Source: Emydura subglobosa (Eukaryota; Chordata; Testudines; Chelidae). Taken from it: a DNA stretch of 64,000 nucleotides. The first letter of the stretch is position 1; each line of letters begins with the position of its first letter. The notes under the pieces are model-generated. The model had not been told where the DNA came from, ran no database searches, and saw nothing but the letters and a program-made list of their open reading frames with translations. Location: contig ML680037.1 in the NCBI GenBank assembly GCA_007922225.1, positions 3,206,876-3,270,875 of the forward strand. The letters are read 5' to 3'. Shown here one piece after another: positions 49,750-60,745 of the stretch. The translations under genes and the position numbers were made by a program.

Positions 49750-51290
49750 TCTTCAAAGCCTCCCTGATTCGAATTGCCACCTACTGTGCCCCTCTAATTG
49801 TCCTGGTATCTGGCTGCTCAAAAGCAACAACCAGCCCATCAATCCCAGAGCTCCACCCAGGGAAAACTTTTCCCTCTTCGCGTAACAAACATTATGCACA
49901 ATACAGCAGGCTGCAATGACCATCGGAATATTTTCCTCATGGAGGTCTATCCTACTAGAAGGACAGCGCCAGCGACCTCTTAATCTGTCAAAGGCACATT
50001 CAACTGTCATTCTGCACCTATTGAGTCTATTGCCCCGCCACAGTTAGGGAAGCCCATTGCCTCAAAGTCATCAATTATTTCCTGCACATTACCAAGAGTC
50101 ATAGTACTTTGTAGCAGCAGGCGATTAATGGTTCTGCACACTTGCACCACTACAACCCCTATGGTGGACTTTTCAACTCCAAATTGATTCATGTCTAACT
50201 AGAAGCAGTCTGGAGTTGCCAGTTTCCACGCAGTAATCGCCACTCGTTTTTCTACCGTGAAAGTAGCTCTCATTCTGATGTCTTTGAACCACCGCAGGGC
50301 TGGGGCGAGCTCCACACACAGCTCCAAGAAGGTGGATGTAGTAAGAAGTGAGAGCTTAAGGCCTGTAAAACAGGCTAAGGCCTAAATGGAAAAAGCCGAG
50401 TGAACAGAAGTATAAGGGGTCACTCAAGTTAACTGAAATTGGCACAGGAAAGTGCTGATACTGCAAGATTGCCAAAATATTACTAAAATATGTAGCAGGT
50501 ATAGGAGGTACCAAGATACTAACTTTCTATGGATAGAAATGACAAAATGTGATACATGGAGTTGTTTTGTCCAAATCAGCCAATCAACAGAAAAAGGTGG
50601 TATTAGACTGCATCAAGAGGGTGGCAACTACCTACGTCAAAGCGGGCAGAACAAAATATATGTAACAATGTATAAAAGAGAGTGTCAGAGGAAACACTGG
50701 CGTCTGGTCTAGGGGATAACGGAAAGTCCCGCCATTGGGCTGTGGCCATTGTAACGCTGCCTATGTGAAACTGACCCAGAGATACTCTGTAAGTCATTTC
50801 TCATTGTGCCACACGCAATAAACCTGGCCTGGGTGCCTTCGTTGCTCAGCTAATCCGTGGTCGTGTCGATTCATTCGATCATGAGAGCCGTCTCAGTTTC
50901 CTGATCAGACCTGGGACAGCATCTAAACAGGGACACATGCACGCAGCCTAAACTGATAAACATCGGTGACCAACACACACCAAGTACAACAGTGGATTTG
51001 TGCATCCAAAAGTTCTGCAGCCACTGCTCATCATCCCACACATAGATCACAATGCAGTCCCACCACTCAGTGCTTGTTTCCCAAGCCCAGTACTGATGGT
51101 CCACTGTGTTCAGCTGCTCCATGGATGCCAGCAGCAATCTTGAATTATTTCTTTCCATGGCACACAGCAGGACAGGCACCACCAAATCACTCTCTGTTCA
51201 GCAGTTCATGAAATACTGCAGGAACAACCACCTATAACGCTCATCATCAAACTGGCGAGCAGTTCATGATCTATGATTTCAGGCAGAAAT
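49750..51290 (-). pseudogene. Harbinger DDE transposase, degenerate, core deleted, split by an LTR
   Basis: Minus strand, N to C: RLLLASMEQLNTVDHQYWAW and STEWWDCIV (51140-51030); then, after the solo LTR, NQFGVEKSTIGVVVVQVC and MGFPNCGGAID (50190-50030); then MTVECAFDRLRGRWRC and MVIAACCIVHNVC (50010-49870). These are the N-terminal, helix-turn-helix and C-terminal segments of the PIF/Harbinger transposase. GGAID is joined almost directly to the NRCRMTVECAF-type segment near 50028. The middle of the DDE domain, with its metal-binding residues, is therefore missing. Confidence 0.85.
50337..50991 (-). mobile_element. Solo LTR, 655 bp, 5-bp TSD (orientation tentative)
   Basis: The block runs TGTAGTAAGAAG to AAGTACAACA, with the TG...CA ends of LTRs, and is flanked by GTGGA on both sides (50332-50336 and 50992-50996). 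Removing it rejoins the Harbinger transposase sequence. An AATAAA at 50817-50822 suggests that the plus strand may be the transcribed one, so the strand is uncertain. No gag, pol or env sequence remains; the class of LTR element is not determined. Confidence 0.8.
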
Positions 51291-51635
51291 GGTGGATGCA
51301 CAGTTTACAAAGACTGTTGAAAAATGGCACAAAACAAAATTGGAAGCCCATGGAATGATGGGACGGAAAGAACTGCATCATGGGACAGCAAGCACACCTC
51401 TATGATGCACCACAATCCATTCCCAGAGCTCCCAACAGCAGAGGTGGTGAGTTGCACAGTGCAATAGCTACCCATGATGCAATCTCTCTCAGTCGATGCA
51501 AGAGCAATGATTATGGATGTGCTGCACCAACACAAAGAGCATTGTGTGGATGTATGCAACCAATGTAATTAAAGCAGCTTATGACTGTTGATGTAACTTG
51601 AGTCAACTTAACTCTGTAGCGTAGACATGGCCTTA

Positions 51636-52080
51636 GCCTAGAAGACGAGGTAGCATCAGTGATAAAAATGCTTGCTTCCACCACCAGCTTGCTAGGAAGT
51701 CTCATATCTTCCTCCCCGAACTGACCACAATGATCTATGAATTTGTCACCTCCAGATCGGATTACTGGAACTCCCAGTATTTGGGGCTTAAGGTGTCAGG
51801 AATGTGGAAATTTCAGCTCATGCGAAATACAGCAGCCTGCCTCCTCAGTGAGACAGGTTGCCATAAGCACATTACGTCTGTGCTCTAATTCACTTCCACT
51901 GCAGATTAAATTTTTAAAACTGGGACAGGACTCATCAATTCCATCTACAATCCACCAAGACAGCTTTGGTCTTCAGGACAACACATCCCACAAAACCCAG
52001 GTCAAATCTTGTGAGAGCTGGAGACAAGTACGTAGCATTCTGCAATTAAACAAGCTCCAAGAGGACTTCTGACTAATGCA
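51636..52080 (+). mobile_element. L2-like LINE, right segment (continuation of 45245-45729)
   Basis: After the second TTA the text resumes as SVIKNACFHHQLARKSHIFLP and MIYEFVTSRSDYWNSQYLGL, then FQLMRNTAACLL. This matches the L2 polymerase C-terminal region that follows the segment ending at 45729. Diverged, with frame breaks. Confidence 0.75.
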
Positions 52081-52370
52081 GATTCTGACCACTTTCAGAG
52101 GATGTTACAAGACCAAAGATACTTCTCTTTGACAATATTTCCCACCATAGCTAATTAATGTGAAGAGAGGAGGGAAGCAGAAAGGAAAAAAACAAAACAA
52201 AAAGGAAAGAATACATGAATACAGAAGCACAGCTGCCTCTTCCTGGGAAGGGAGAAGGGCAGACTCTCTAAACCCTCCACTGACATCACTATGCAGACCT
52301 AATTCCCTGAGATACAGTCAGCTACTAAGATTACACATCTACAAAACTTTTGATGGATATTATGGATGAA

Positions 52371-52428
52371 ATCCTGGCCCCACTGAAGTCAGCGGGAGTT
52401 TTTCCATTTACTTCAGTGGGGCCAGGAT
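52371..52428. repeat. Palindromic repeat with 19-bp perfect arms
   Basis: ATCCTGGCCCCACTGAAGT (52371-52389) and its exact reverse complement (52410-52428) are separated by 20 bases. I recall closely similar palindromes (tggccccattgaagtcaatgg) as dispersed repeats in other sauropsids, so it is probably a repeat family member rather than a unique hairpin. Confidence 0.7.
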
Positions 52429-53370
52429 GTCACCCCCACTGAAAAATACCATGACCCTTTGTGTGTCTTAACTGTCAAGAGGCCCAACATGATATAATAT
52501 TAAATATGGCTTTCCCAGCTATTGAAGCAAGGTGTAGAATCCACTGATCTCCACTGGTTGAATCACCAGACAGGTACCAGAGTGGGTCACGTTCACTACC
52601 AACTGAAGTCTGCAAATTCAGCGGGTTCATCTGGGAAACAGAAAAATAGTACCTCTGTGGGGAGTTTTACACATAAGTATTTTAAATTGGAACAGTATGA
52701 ATGTCTCTTAGTTTTCATGGTCAAACCATTCCTCAGTAGTAGCATTCCTCAAAAAAAGAGTGGCATGAAACAGTATGTTACAACAGCTAGTCCCTGAGAG
52801 TTTGTAGGTGGTTTCCCAACACCAAGAGTATAACTTGATTTTACCAGACTTCTGCTGCTTGGCTTGAAATAGTACCATATAGCAATGACCAGAAAACAAA
52901 AAACAAACAAACAGACCCCACATATCCAGCAAAATTTTTTTTGTTAAGGTTGAATATATCTATATTTTCATAGGAAAGTCCTTCAAAGGATATTTCAGTT
53001 TAAAATAAAGATAACTAAAAGCCAGGAAATTCAAACTTAAAATTACAGCCACAACCCATCCCACTCTCAAGTAGTGGAAGAGAGGCAGTGCAGGATCTAA
53101 CATTCCTGTCTTATTTTTTATTCCCCATTTTGGTGAGAAGATCTGGCCTGAAATAGATTTATTTACCCTCCCTCTCCACAAGAGGGACACATCCAGTGCT
53201 CCTTGTGACCCACAGCATTCTTGCTACTCTGCTTGCTATTCCTAGTTGCTGCAGATTAAGGAGACAGCAAGGGCAGGAAAGTATTCTTCCCCTCCCCCAG
53301 TCCTATGTGCTTGGGCAGAGTTGGCAACTCTTGCCTTTTTTCTTTTTTGTCAATTTCATGATGTTTGATT

Positions 53371-53410
53371 TGTTGTTGTTGTTGTTTTTTTGTTTGTTTG
53401 TTTGTTTGTT
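53371..53410. repeat. (TTG)n / (TTTG)n simple repeat
   Basis: TTG units followed by TTTG units over 40 bases. Confidence 0.9.
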
Positions 53411-53562
53411 AACAGTCTTAGCATCTGGAATCATGTGACAGAGAATTTCAACTTTCATTTTTAAAAAGTTTCTAGTCGTCCTGGTTGGGAAGCGAGGTGC
53501 GGGGGGGAGCTGAAAATGTGAATCCTAAAGGTTAAAAAAACAGAAAGCAAATACTCAGAAAC

Positions 53563-53580
53563 GTGTGTGTGTGTGTGTGT
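53563..53580. repeat. (GT)n microsatellite
   Basis: Nine GT units. Confidence 0.95.
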
Positions 53581-53685
53581 CATTCTCATAAATTTTCAGG
53601 GCCCCTAGCTCAATTTTTGAATGCTCTGTATTGGCGAACTCTGGAAGTTGCTGTTGCCCCAGGTGGACTATCTCCTGTTGATAAT

Positions 53686-53905
53686 AAGAACATAAGAATG
53701 GTCATACTGGGTCAGACCAATGGTCCATCTAGCCCAGTATCCTGTCCTCCGACAGTGGCCAATGACAGATGCGTCAGAGGGAATGAACAGAACAGGCAAT
53801 CATCAAGTGGCCCGACCCGTTGTCCACTCCCAGCTTCTGGCAATCAGAAGCTAGGGACCCTTCAGAGCATGGTTTTGCATTCCTGCCCATCCTGGCTAAT
53901 AGCTG
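53686..53905 (-). mobile_element. CR1 LINE 3' end, antisense
   Basis: AAGAACATAAGAATGGTCATAC, CTGGGTCAGACCAATGGTCC and CAGTGGCCAATGACAGATGC are the reverse complement of the 3' end seen at about 34150-34374. Only the last 220 bp are present, consistent with 5' truncation. Confidence 0.88.
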
Positions 53906-54390
53906 CCGTAGTATAGATGTGCCCCAAGACTGGCCTTTTATTCACCCTAATCTTCATTTCTATCAAATATGAGGGTCAGTCAAAAAATGACAACAACATT
54001 TTAAGTCAATATAATCATGTTTCAGTGGCCCACGTGAAACCTATCATTAAAATCCTACAACCTTTCTCCAATACTGTTTCAAAAATTTTTTTTTTAAAGA
54101 GGAATCACTAATGTAAAATTGTTTTCAAATTTATAATTTCTCTTACATGAAAGAAGTATCTTTGCACTAGATCATTCCAAAAAGCCACTTAAGATTGTTA
54201 TATTCAAACTCGCAGAGAAATCAACATCAGGCAACTTACTGCTCGTTTGTTTTGAATCATTATAGCAAAATGAAATGCATCATTCAACATATTCTTACTT
54301 CTAGGCTATGGGAACAGAACTTGGTGCCAAATTGAAAGGATTTTCTAAGTGTATTTCTAAAGTTTAATTCTGCATTCTAAAATTAATATT

Positions 54391-54552
54391 AGAATCATAG
54401 AATATTAGAGTTAGAAGGGACCTTAGGAGGTCATCTAGTCCAACCCCCTGCTCAAAGCAGGACTAACCTCAGCTATATCATCCCAGCCAGGGCTTTGTCA
54501 AGCCTCAGCTTAAAAACCTCTAAAGATGGAGATTCCACCACCTCTCTAGGTA
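54391..54552 (-). mobile_element. CR1 LINE 3' end, antisense
   Basis: AGAATCATAGAATATTAGAG and CATCTAGTCCAACCCCCTGC are the reverse complement of the last 160 bases of the CR1 at 60180-60334. Same subfamily, opposite orientation. Confidence 0.9.
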
Positions 54553-54598
54553 TATTCTAGCTTTATTTGTTAGATGGAATCTGAAAACCTGACATTCC

Positions 54599-55200
54599 CA
54601 GGTGTGACAGGGTATATAAACCCTGCACTAGCAAGGAAAAGGTTAAGGAGATGCTTAAATGGCCCTGCCCTGCCACACCTGCAAATCATGCCAGGACTGG
54701 AGGAGTTAAGAAGAGGGAACTGCACTCAGATGGAGGCAATCCTGGGAAGGGAACAGGCTGATAAGCTTCTCCAACCCTGGAGAGAGGACTGACAGCCTAC
54801 AGAGCCACTGCCCTGCCACTGCACTGGAGCCCAGTGAACTCTGAAGTGGACACTGATACTCCCAGGATCCCGCTGAAGAAAGAGAGTCCCATATCCTGGA
54901 GGTTGCTATTTTACCTTTTCTTTTGTTTACCCCTTTTGCTGACTACAGGCTATTTGTTGACATCGTCGGGGACACAGACAGAGGTTGACACAGTCAAGAG
55001 GCCCCAGACGGAAGGTGAGCACCAGCTGGATAAAAGGACGCTCTGCAGCACCTGTTGTGGTGAAGGTGGAGTAACTGGACCCATGTGCATGCACTCCCCA
55101 CAGAGCCTAAAGGGGGCACTCTACTGCAGACTGATTTATGACATCAGGCCTACAGGAGTTAAAAACCTCAAACTCAATAAAAGATCTTTTTCAATTTAAA
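54599..55200 (+). other. LTR-like or unassigned repeat block
   Basis: It starts GTGTGACAGGGTATATAAACC, contains a TATA-like TATATAAA near its start and an AATAAA at about 55177 followed by a T-rich end. It is GC-richer than its surroundings and lies between an antisense CR1 and a transposon with an 8-bp duplication. Two short open frames across it show no recognisable domain. No target duplication was found. Confidence 0.35.
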
Positions 55201-55256
55201 ATTGAACCAGAAACTCTTTGGTAATTCACTGTCCAATGCATGTTCTAAGCCATTAT

Positions 55257-55835
55257 TAAGGTTAAGATTTTGTTAGTTATTTTTAGTAAAAGTCATAGAC
55301 AGGTCGTGGGCAATAAACAAAAATTCATGAAAGCCTGTGACTTGTAATAAAAATAACGGGATGGGGAATGACAGGGGATGACTGAAGCCGGGTGGGAGGG
55401 ATGAGAGCCTGAGCTCTGCTGCAGAAGGAGACAGGGGGTTCTGCACTTGCCACCACTGTGGCTGATAGCCCTCGGGCCCCTGATGCAGCCCTGGCAGCTC
55501 ACGGTTCCCTGTGGCAGGTGGCAGCTCAGAGCTCTGGGTCCCCTACTGTCCACAGCGACTCCACGCTCCAGGGCACCCCACCGCCCACAACAGCCGGGAG
55601 CCGCAGGCCTCCTGTGGTGGCTGGGAGTTCTACGGTCAGCAGCTCAAAGCTTTGGGTCTCTTTCCACCCATGGTGACAGAGCTACAGGGACCCCGACTAC
55701 TCACAGCTCAAAGCTACAGGGCCCCTGCCGGCTCACAGCTCTGGCCCTGCAGCCCTTAAGTAGAAAATGTCATGGAGGTATGAAAGTCATGGAATCCGTG
55801 ACTTCTATGACCTCCGTAACATAATCTTATCCTTA
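55257..55835. mobile_element. Nonautonomous DNA transposon, 579 bp, 8-bp TSD
   Basis: The left end TAAGGTTAAGATTTTGTTA and right end (inverted) TAAGGATAAGATTATGTTA are near-identical TIRs. Flanking 8-bp repeats GCCATTAT lie at 55249-55256 and 55836-55843. Inside is GC-rich, CpG-bearing sequence with a hairpin word (GTCATGGAATCCGTGAC). An 8-bp duplication fits hAT, P or Merlin-type transposition, though the TIR does not begin with the usual hAT CAG. No transposase is present. Confidence 0.8.
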
Positions 55836-57584
55836 GCCATTATCCTCAACATCTAGAATTGCTTCGGTAGGTAAACAACACACTTCAAGCTCCTCTGGAG
55901 AAGATGAACTTAAAAATCAGAGAACCAATATCAGCAAAGAATAGTATCTGATATTAGTAACTTGTATTAACTTAGAGGGAGGAGCGCACAGGCCTAAGGT
56001 AAGACTGTACAGTCAGTGTCACTTGCTAATTGTATGATTTGATGTCAATGTTCTAATCTATAATACCCATCTAAAAATGAAAACTATTAGCTACTGAGAA
56101 AATGAGCTGAGCTTTAAGAATCAGCAAGTTCTCAGAGAAACACAGGAAAAATACATTTTTAAAAGCTGTCAGATATTTTATACAAGAAATTCTTTTTATT
56201 TGCTCAGTTTCTCCCTACTTTTATCTATTCTCCTCTCTTACCCCCACATTCCCCTTTTTCTCCACTTTCACCTCGAGTGGCCCCTCAAAGACCTCAAAAT
56301 AAGTTAATAAGTTTTTATAACGTACAAAATACATAGCAAAGGCAACTAAAAAGCCATGTGCCTTTCATGGCCGAGATTAATTTCCACTTACTTACCTCGT
56401 CCTTTTTCCCCCGGGAGATCATCATATGTTCTACATGTCTGTGCAGCATCAAGCACCTTTTGGAAGCTATTAAAATTATATACATAAAAAGGGTCTTGTA
56501 GACCAACACAAAAGCCAATCCAAAAAGGTTGCTGTGTACAGAATCCTGGAAATAGTGGATATGAACAATAAAGGACCTGTTTTTCCACACACAAAAAGAG
56601 TTTGGTTAGCATATTTTAACAGCTGAAGCCATGAAAAAAACAATATGTGAAAATGTTACTATTTTATCTGAAAGATTTAAAGTTTGACTGATTTTCTTTT
56701 CATGACGTGTCATTAAGCAGACACACTTCAGAAATCTATTTCTGTGGGGATATTGCTATACCCTACATTATAATAATAATCTGTGCCTATTAAGAGATAT
56801 GATAGGGAGTAACCCTACCCAGATAGGTAACAGCAGTGACCTCTTTCAACACATGACCAAGTTTGATATGAAATCTGGGATATTACTTTGTTCTGTGTCC
56901 CTCCCACACCAAGTTACTTTTTAATCACATACATGAAAAGTTGCAGTAGCTGACCTATTTAGAAAGATATTTACAGCTAAAATATATGGAAGTTTTTGTT
57001 CTCATTACTTATTAATTTTTTTGAAGCATCGATGTACAAAAATAAGGCTATTTGCATGAATTCTGCATACATGTAGACTGCACTAATAACTAAAGAACAA
57101 AACTTTCTTTTAAATTATATGCATTGTTCTTCAACCTTGTATTTCTCAATTTCTACGGAGTTCTTGAAACAATAAAAGCTTAATTGTTGGTATTATGTAG
57201 GGGTTCCAATAACCATAGGTTTACAATGCTCATATATTAGCAACTAAAGCTATTGCATCATTGTAATAAAAATACAGTATTTGAACTCTTCGTATAAGCA
57301 GCAAGTTACATGCTGCCATAAAGAGTTATGAAATTGTATATATCTGGACATTGATATGGACAGTAAAACACTTATAATAATTTAACCAAAGTCTCTGTAG
57401 CATGGTGGGGTTTTCATTTAAATGCAGAGTATTTTTGGATACCAACCCTTTGAAATATAGTGAACTAATTCACAGTGAGAGGCTGAGATGAAGTGTGCTC
57501 AAATTCTGTATTTCATATACCAAAAGGCACGGAGTTCTTATTATTAACATTTCTATTCAGTGTTATAAATTATTTTTTTTTATT

Positions 57585-57790
57585 TGTATTACTGTAACAT
57601 TTGGGCAGCTCTGTCCTGGGACAGGATCACATTGTGCTAGGCGCTATACAAATAGAACAAAACGACAGTCCCTCTCTTTAGGAGCTTACAGTGCATTATA
57701 GATTATTTAAAGTAAATTCTTCAGGGCAGGGACACTTTGTATCTTGGCACTTTACAAAAACACTGAAGTTAGATTAATTTTTGACAGTTT
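57585..57790 (+). repeat. Ancient amniote SINE-like repeat
   Basis: ATTGTGCTAGGCGCTATACAAA and GAGCTTACAGTGCA match a widely dispersed old repeat of amniotes ('cattgtgctaggcgctgtacaaac ... agagcttacaatc'). I recognise the words but cannot name the family with certainty. Confidence 0.5.
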
Positions 57791-57984
57791 TCTAAAGCAA
57801 AGATAGATAGATATGTGGAAAAAACATCATTAGAAAATGAACAGTGCAACATTATGAATTTTCAATATCTATACAAATGGCCATGTTAAAAAAAGGAGTT
57901 ACCAGTTTAGGCTACAATCCACAAACCTTTACACACACACTGTGCTTTAAGACTTCAAAGGCTTAAATGGGATTACTTTCAAGT

Positions 57985-58195
57985 TTAAAGTTACGCACAA
58001 ACAAAAGTGTTACCAGGACAGTGGCCTTAAATGGTAGTAAGCCAGGCTTATATGGATTTAAACTAAACCAAAGTAAGCCACTTACACCAAAATAAAAGTG
58101 TCCGCACTGGGTTTTGCACAGATTTAACTAAAACAGACAAACTCAATTTAAGTTAAACTGGTGCAACTTCTGGGTTAGACAAGGCCTTAGATAGG
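57985..58195. mobile_element. MITE remnant with 'AGACAAGGCCTTA' end
   Basis: Contains TTTAACTAAAACAGACAAAC, AAACTGGTGCAAC and the end GGGTTAGACAAGGCCTTA, the pattern of the GTCTACAC-type MITEs of this window. The left end is not clear. Confidence 0.45.
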
Positions 58196-58367
58196 GTTAA
58201 TTCAGCTCTTTCCAAGTCAGAGGGTATCCCGTGTGTGGATTTATGAATCCTGGATGGAAAGCAAAGCTAGCTCAGATATCTTATTCAACATGACTATCTA
58301 AACACGTTAACATGCTTTTAGGTTTATGTAAAACAAATTTTCTATACATGAGTCTTCAAGGACCCAA

Positions 58368-59087
58368 GTGTCAGTAATGCTACTCTCTGAAAAGCTACAG
58401 TGCATCACAAGGGATCAAGAAGCTTACAAGAAGTGGAAGCTTGGTCAGATGGCTAGGGAGGATTATAAAAATACTGCTCGAACATGCAGGAATGAAATTA
58501 GGATGGCCAAAGTGCAACTGGAGTTGCAGCTAGCAAGGGATGTGAAGGGGAACAAGAAGGGTTTCTATAGGTATGTTACCAACAAGAAGAAGATTAGGGA
58601 AAGTGTGGGCCCCTTACAGAATGGGGGAGGAAACCTAGTGACAGAAGATGTGGAGAAAGCTGAGGTACTCAATGCCTTTTTTGCCTCTGTCTTCACAGAC
58701 AAGGTCAACTCCCAGACTACTGCACTGGGCAGCACAGAACGGAGAGGAGGTGAACATCCCTCAGCGCTGAAGGAACAGGTTCAGGACTATTTAGAAAGAT
58801 TGGACATACACAAGTCCATGAGACCAGATGCAATGCTAAGGGAGTTGGCTGATGTGATTTCAGAGCCATTGGCTATTTTCTTTGAAAGCTCGTGCCAACT
58901 GGGGGAGGTCCCTGATGATTGGAAAAAAGCAAATATAGTGCCCATCTTCAAGAAAAGGAAGAAAGAGGATCCAGGGAACTACAGATCAGTCAGCCTCACC
59001 TCAGTCTCTAGAAAAATCGTGGAGCAGGTCCTCAAGGAATCCATTTTAAGGCACTTGGAACAGAAGAAGGTGATTAGGAACAGTTAA
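58368..59087 (+). pseudogene. CR1 reverse transcriptase, N-terminal part
   Basis: A 239-codon frame holds the connection and fingers region: GFYRYVTNKKKIRES, AEVLNAFFASVFTDK, LDIHKSMRPDAMLRELADVI, VPDDWKKANIVPIFKK and NYRSVSLTS. Compared with the usual LDIHKSMGPDGMHPRVLRELA there is a small in-frame loss after PDA and Gly-to-Arg and Gly-to-Ala changes. It ends in a stop; the first palm Asp lies beyond in another frame. Confidence 0.9.
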
Positions 59088-59190
59088 CATGGATTCACCA
59101 AGGGCAAGTTATGCCTGACCAACCTGATTGCCTTCTATGAAGAGGTGACTGGCTCTGTGGATGTGGGGAAAGCAGTGGACGTGAGATACC

Positions 59191-59907
59191 TTGACTTTAG
59201 CAAAGCTTTTGTTAGTCACCCACAGTATTCTTATCGGCAAATTAAAGAAGTATGGGTTGGATGAATGGACTATAAAATGGATAGAGAACTGGCTAGATCA
59301 TCGGGCTCAACGCGTAGTGATTAATGGCCCCATGTTTAGCTGGCAACCGGTCACAAGCGGAGTGCCCCAGGGGTCGGTCCTGGGGCCGGTTTTGTTCAAC
59401 ATCTTCATTAATGATCTGGAAGATGGGGTAGATTGCACCCTCAGCAAGTTTGCGGATGACACTAAGCTGGGGGGAGTGGTAGATACCCTGGAAGGTAGGG
59501 ATAGGATACAGAAGGACCTAAACAAACTGGAGGATTGGGCCAAAAGAAATCTAATGAGGTTCAACAAAGAAAAGTGCAGAGTCCTCCACTTAGGAAGGAA
59601 GAATCCCATGCACAGCTATAGACTGGGGACTGACGAGCTAGGCAGCAGTTCTGCAGAAAAGGACCTGGGGGTAACAGTGGATAAAAAGCTGGATATGAGT
59701 CAGCAGTGTGCCCTGGTTGTCAAGAAGGCTAATAGCATACTGGGCTGCATTAGTAGGAGCATTGCCAGCAGATTGCGGGAAGTGATTATTCCCTTCTATT
59801 CAGCATTGGTGAGGCTGCATTTGGAGTATTGTGTCCAGTTTTGGGCCCCCCACTACAAAAAGGATGTGGACAGGTTGGACAGAGTCCAGCGGAGGGCAAC
59901 AAAATGA
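59191..59907 (+). pseudogene. CR1 reverse transcriptase, palm and C-terminal part
   Basis: A 238-codon frame carries [31 protein letters not shown] with the intact catalytic Asp pair, [16 protein letters not shown] and [15 protein letters not shown]. The start is not a true start: the preceding YLDFSKAF lies in another frame because bases are missing near 59208 (KAF joined to a shortened SHPQYS-type segment). It stops at RRATK; the last stretch resumes at 59958. Confidence 0.9.
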
Positions 59908-60589
59908 TTAGAGGGCTGGAGCACAAGACTTAGGAGGAGAGGCTGAGAGAACTAGGCTTGTTTAGTCTGCAAAAGAGAAGAATGAGGGGGGATTTGATAG
60001 CAGCCTTTAACTACCTGAAAGGGGGTTCCAAGGAGGATGGAGCTAGGCTGTTCTCAATGGTAGTAGATGACAGAACAAGGAGCAATGGTCTCAAGTTGCA
60101 GTGGGGGGGAGGTCTAGGCTGGATATTAGGAAAAATCTTTTTCATAAGGAGGGTGGTGAAGCACTGGAATGGGTTACCTAGGGAGGTGGTGGAATCTCCA
60201 TCTTTAGGTTTTTAAGCTGCAGCTTGACAAAGCCCTGCCTGGAATGGTTTAGCTGAGGTTAGTCCTGCTTTGAGTAGGGGGTTGGACTAGATGACCTCTT
60301 GAGGTCCCTTCCAACTCTAATATTCTATGATTCCCCTTCTACCCCTTCCCTCCCAGTTGAAAGAGCACAATTTGTATTAAGATTTTTCTTCCTTGAAAAA
60401 AATCAGTCATACAGTTTAACGACACAGCATTAGAGGATAGATTAAAATAAAAGCTATTTTACTTGGTGGTTGTACTGTGCATAGTACTGAGTGTTTTAAT
60501 GATGTAGTTATTTATACATTGCAATATTCGAAGTTCTGCTTTCAAACAAACAGTTCTGTTCCTTCTAAAAATATAGGCCATCTAGCAAA

Positions 60590-60745
60590 TGAAAATTGCA
60601 TCACTGACAATTTTTAAATCAAGACTGGATCTTTTTCTAAAAGATATGCTCTAGGAATAATTTTGGGCAGGTTCTATGGTGTGTATTATATAGGAGGTCA
60701 GACTAAATGATCTCAGTGGTCTCTTCTGGCCTTACAATCTATGAA
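60590..60745 (+). mobile_element. CR1 LINE 3' end, short fragment
   Basis: TTTTTAAATCAAGACTGGAT, AAAAGATATGCTCTAGGAAT, GGAGGTCAGACTAAATGATC and TGGCCTTACAATCTATGAA are the final segments of a CR1 subfamily different from the copy at 58365-60334. Confidence 0.88.

Larger units (their letters stand above)
45733..51632. mobile_element. PIF/Harbinger DNA transposon (with nested insertions)
   Basis: The element starts GGCCTTGTCTATATTAC and ends (read inverted) GGCCATGTCTACGCTAC. It is flanked by TTA on both sides (45730-45732 and 51633-51635), the 3-bp duplication characteristic of PIF/Harbinger. It carries the two expected genes in convergent arrangement: a Myb/SANT-like protein on the plus strand (47920-49215) and a DDE transposase on the minus strand (51290-49750). 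A Penelope-like element (45839-47505) and a solo LTR (50337-50991) are inserted in it. Without these it is about 3.6 kb. Confidence 0.88.
58365..60334 (+). mobile_element. CR1 LINE, long 5'-truncated copy with RT
   Basis: The best preserved LINE in the window. It carries the reverse transcriptase in three frames, then the 3' region ending GGTCCCTTCCAACTCTAATA and TTCTATGATTCC. The endonuclease and ORF1 are missing. Motifs seen: [27 protein letters not shown] (out of frame, about 59190), [20 protein letters not shown] and SKFADDTK. Similarity to the CR1 consensus as I know it is high, so it is comparatively young. Confidence 0.95.
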
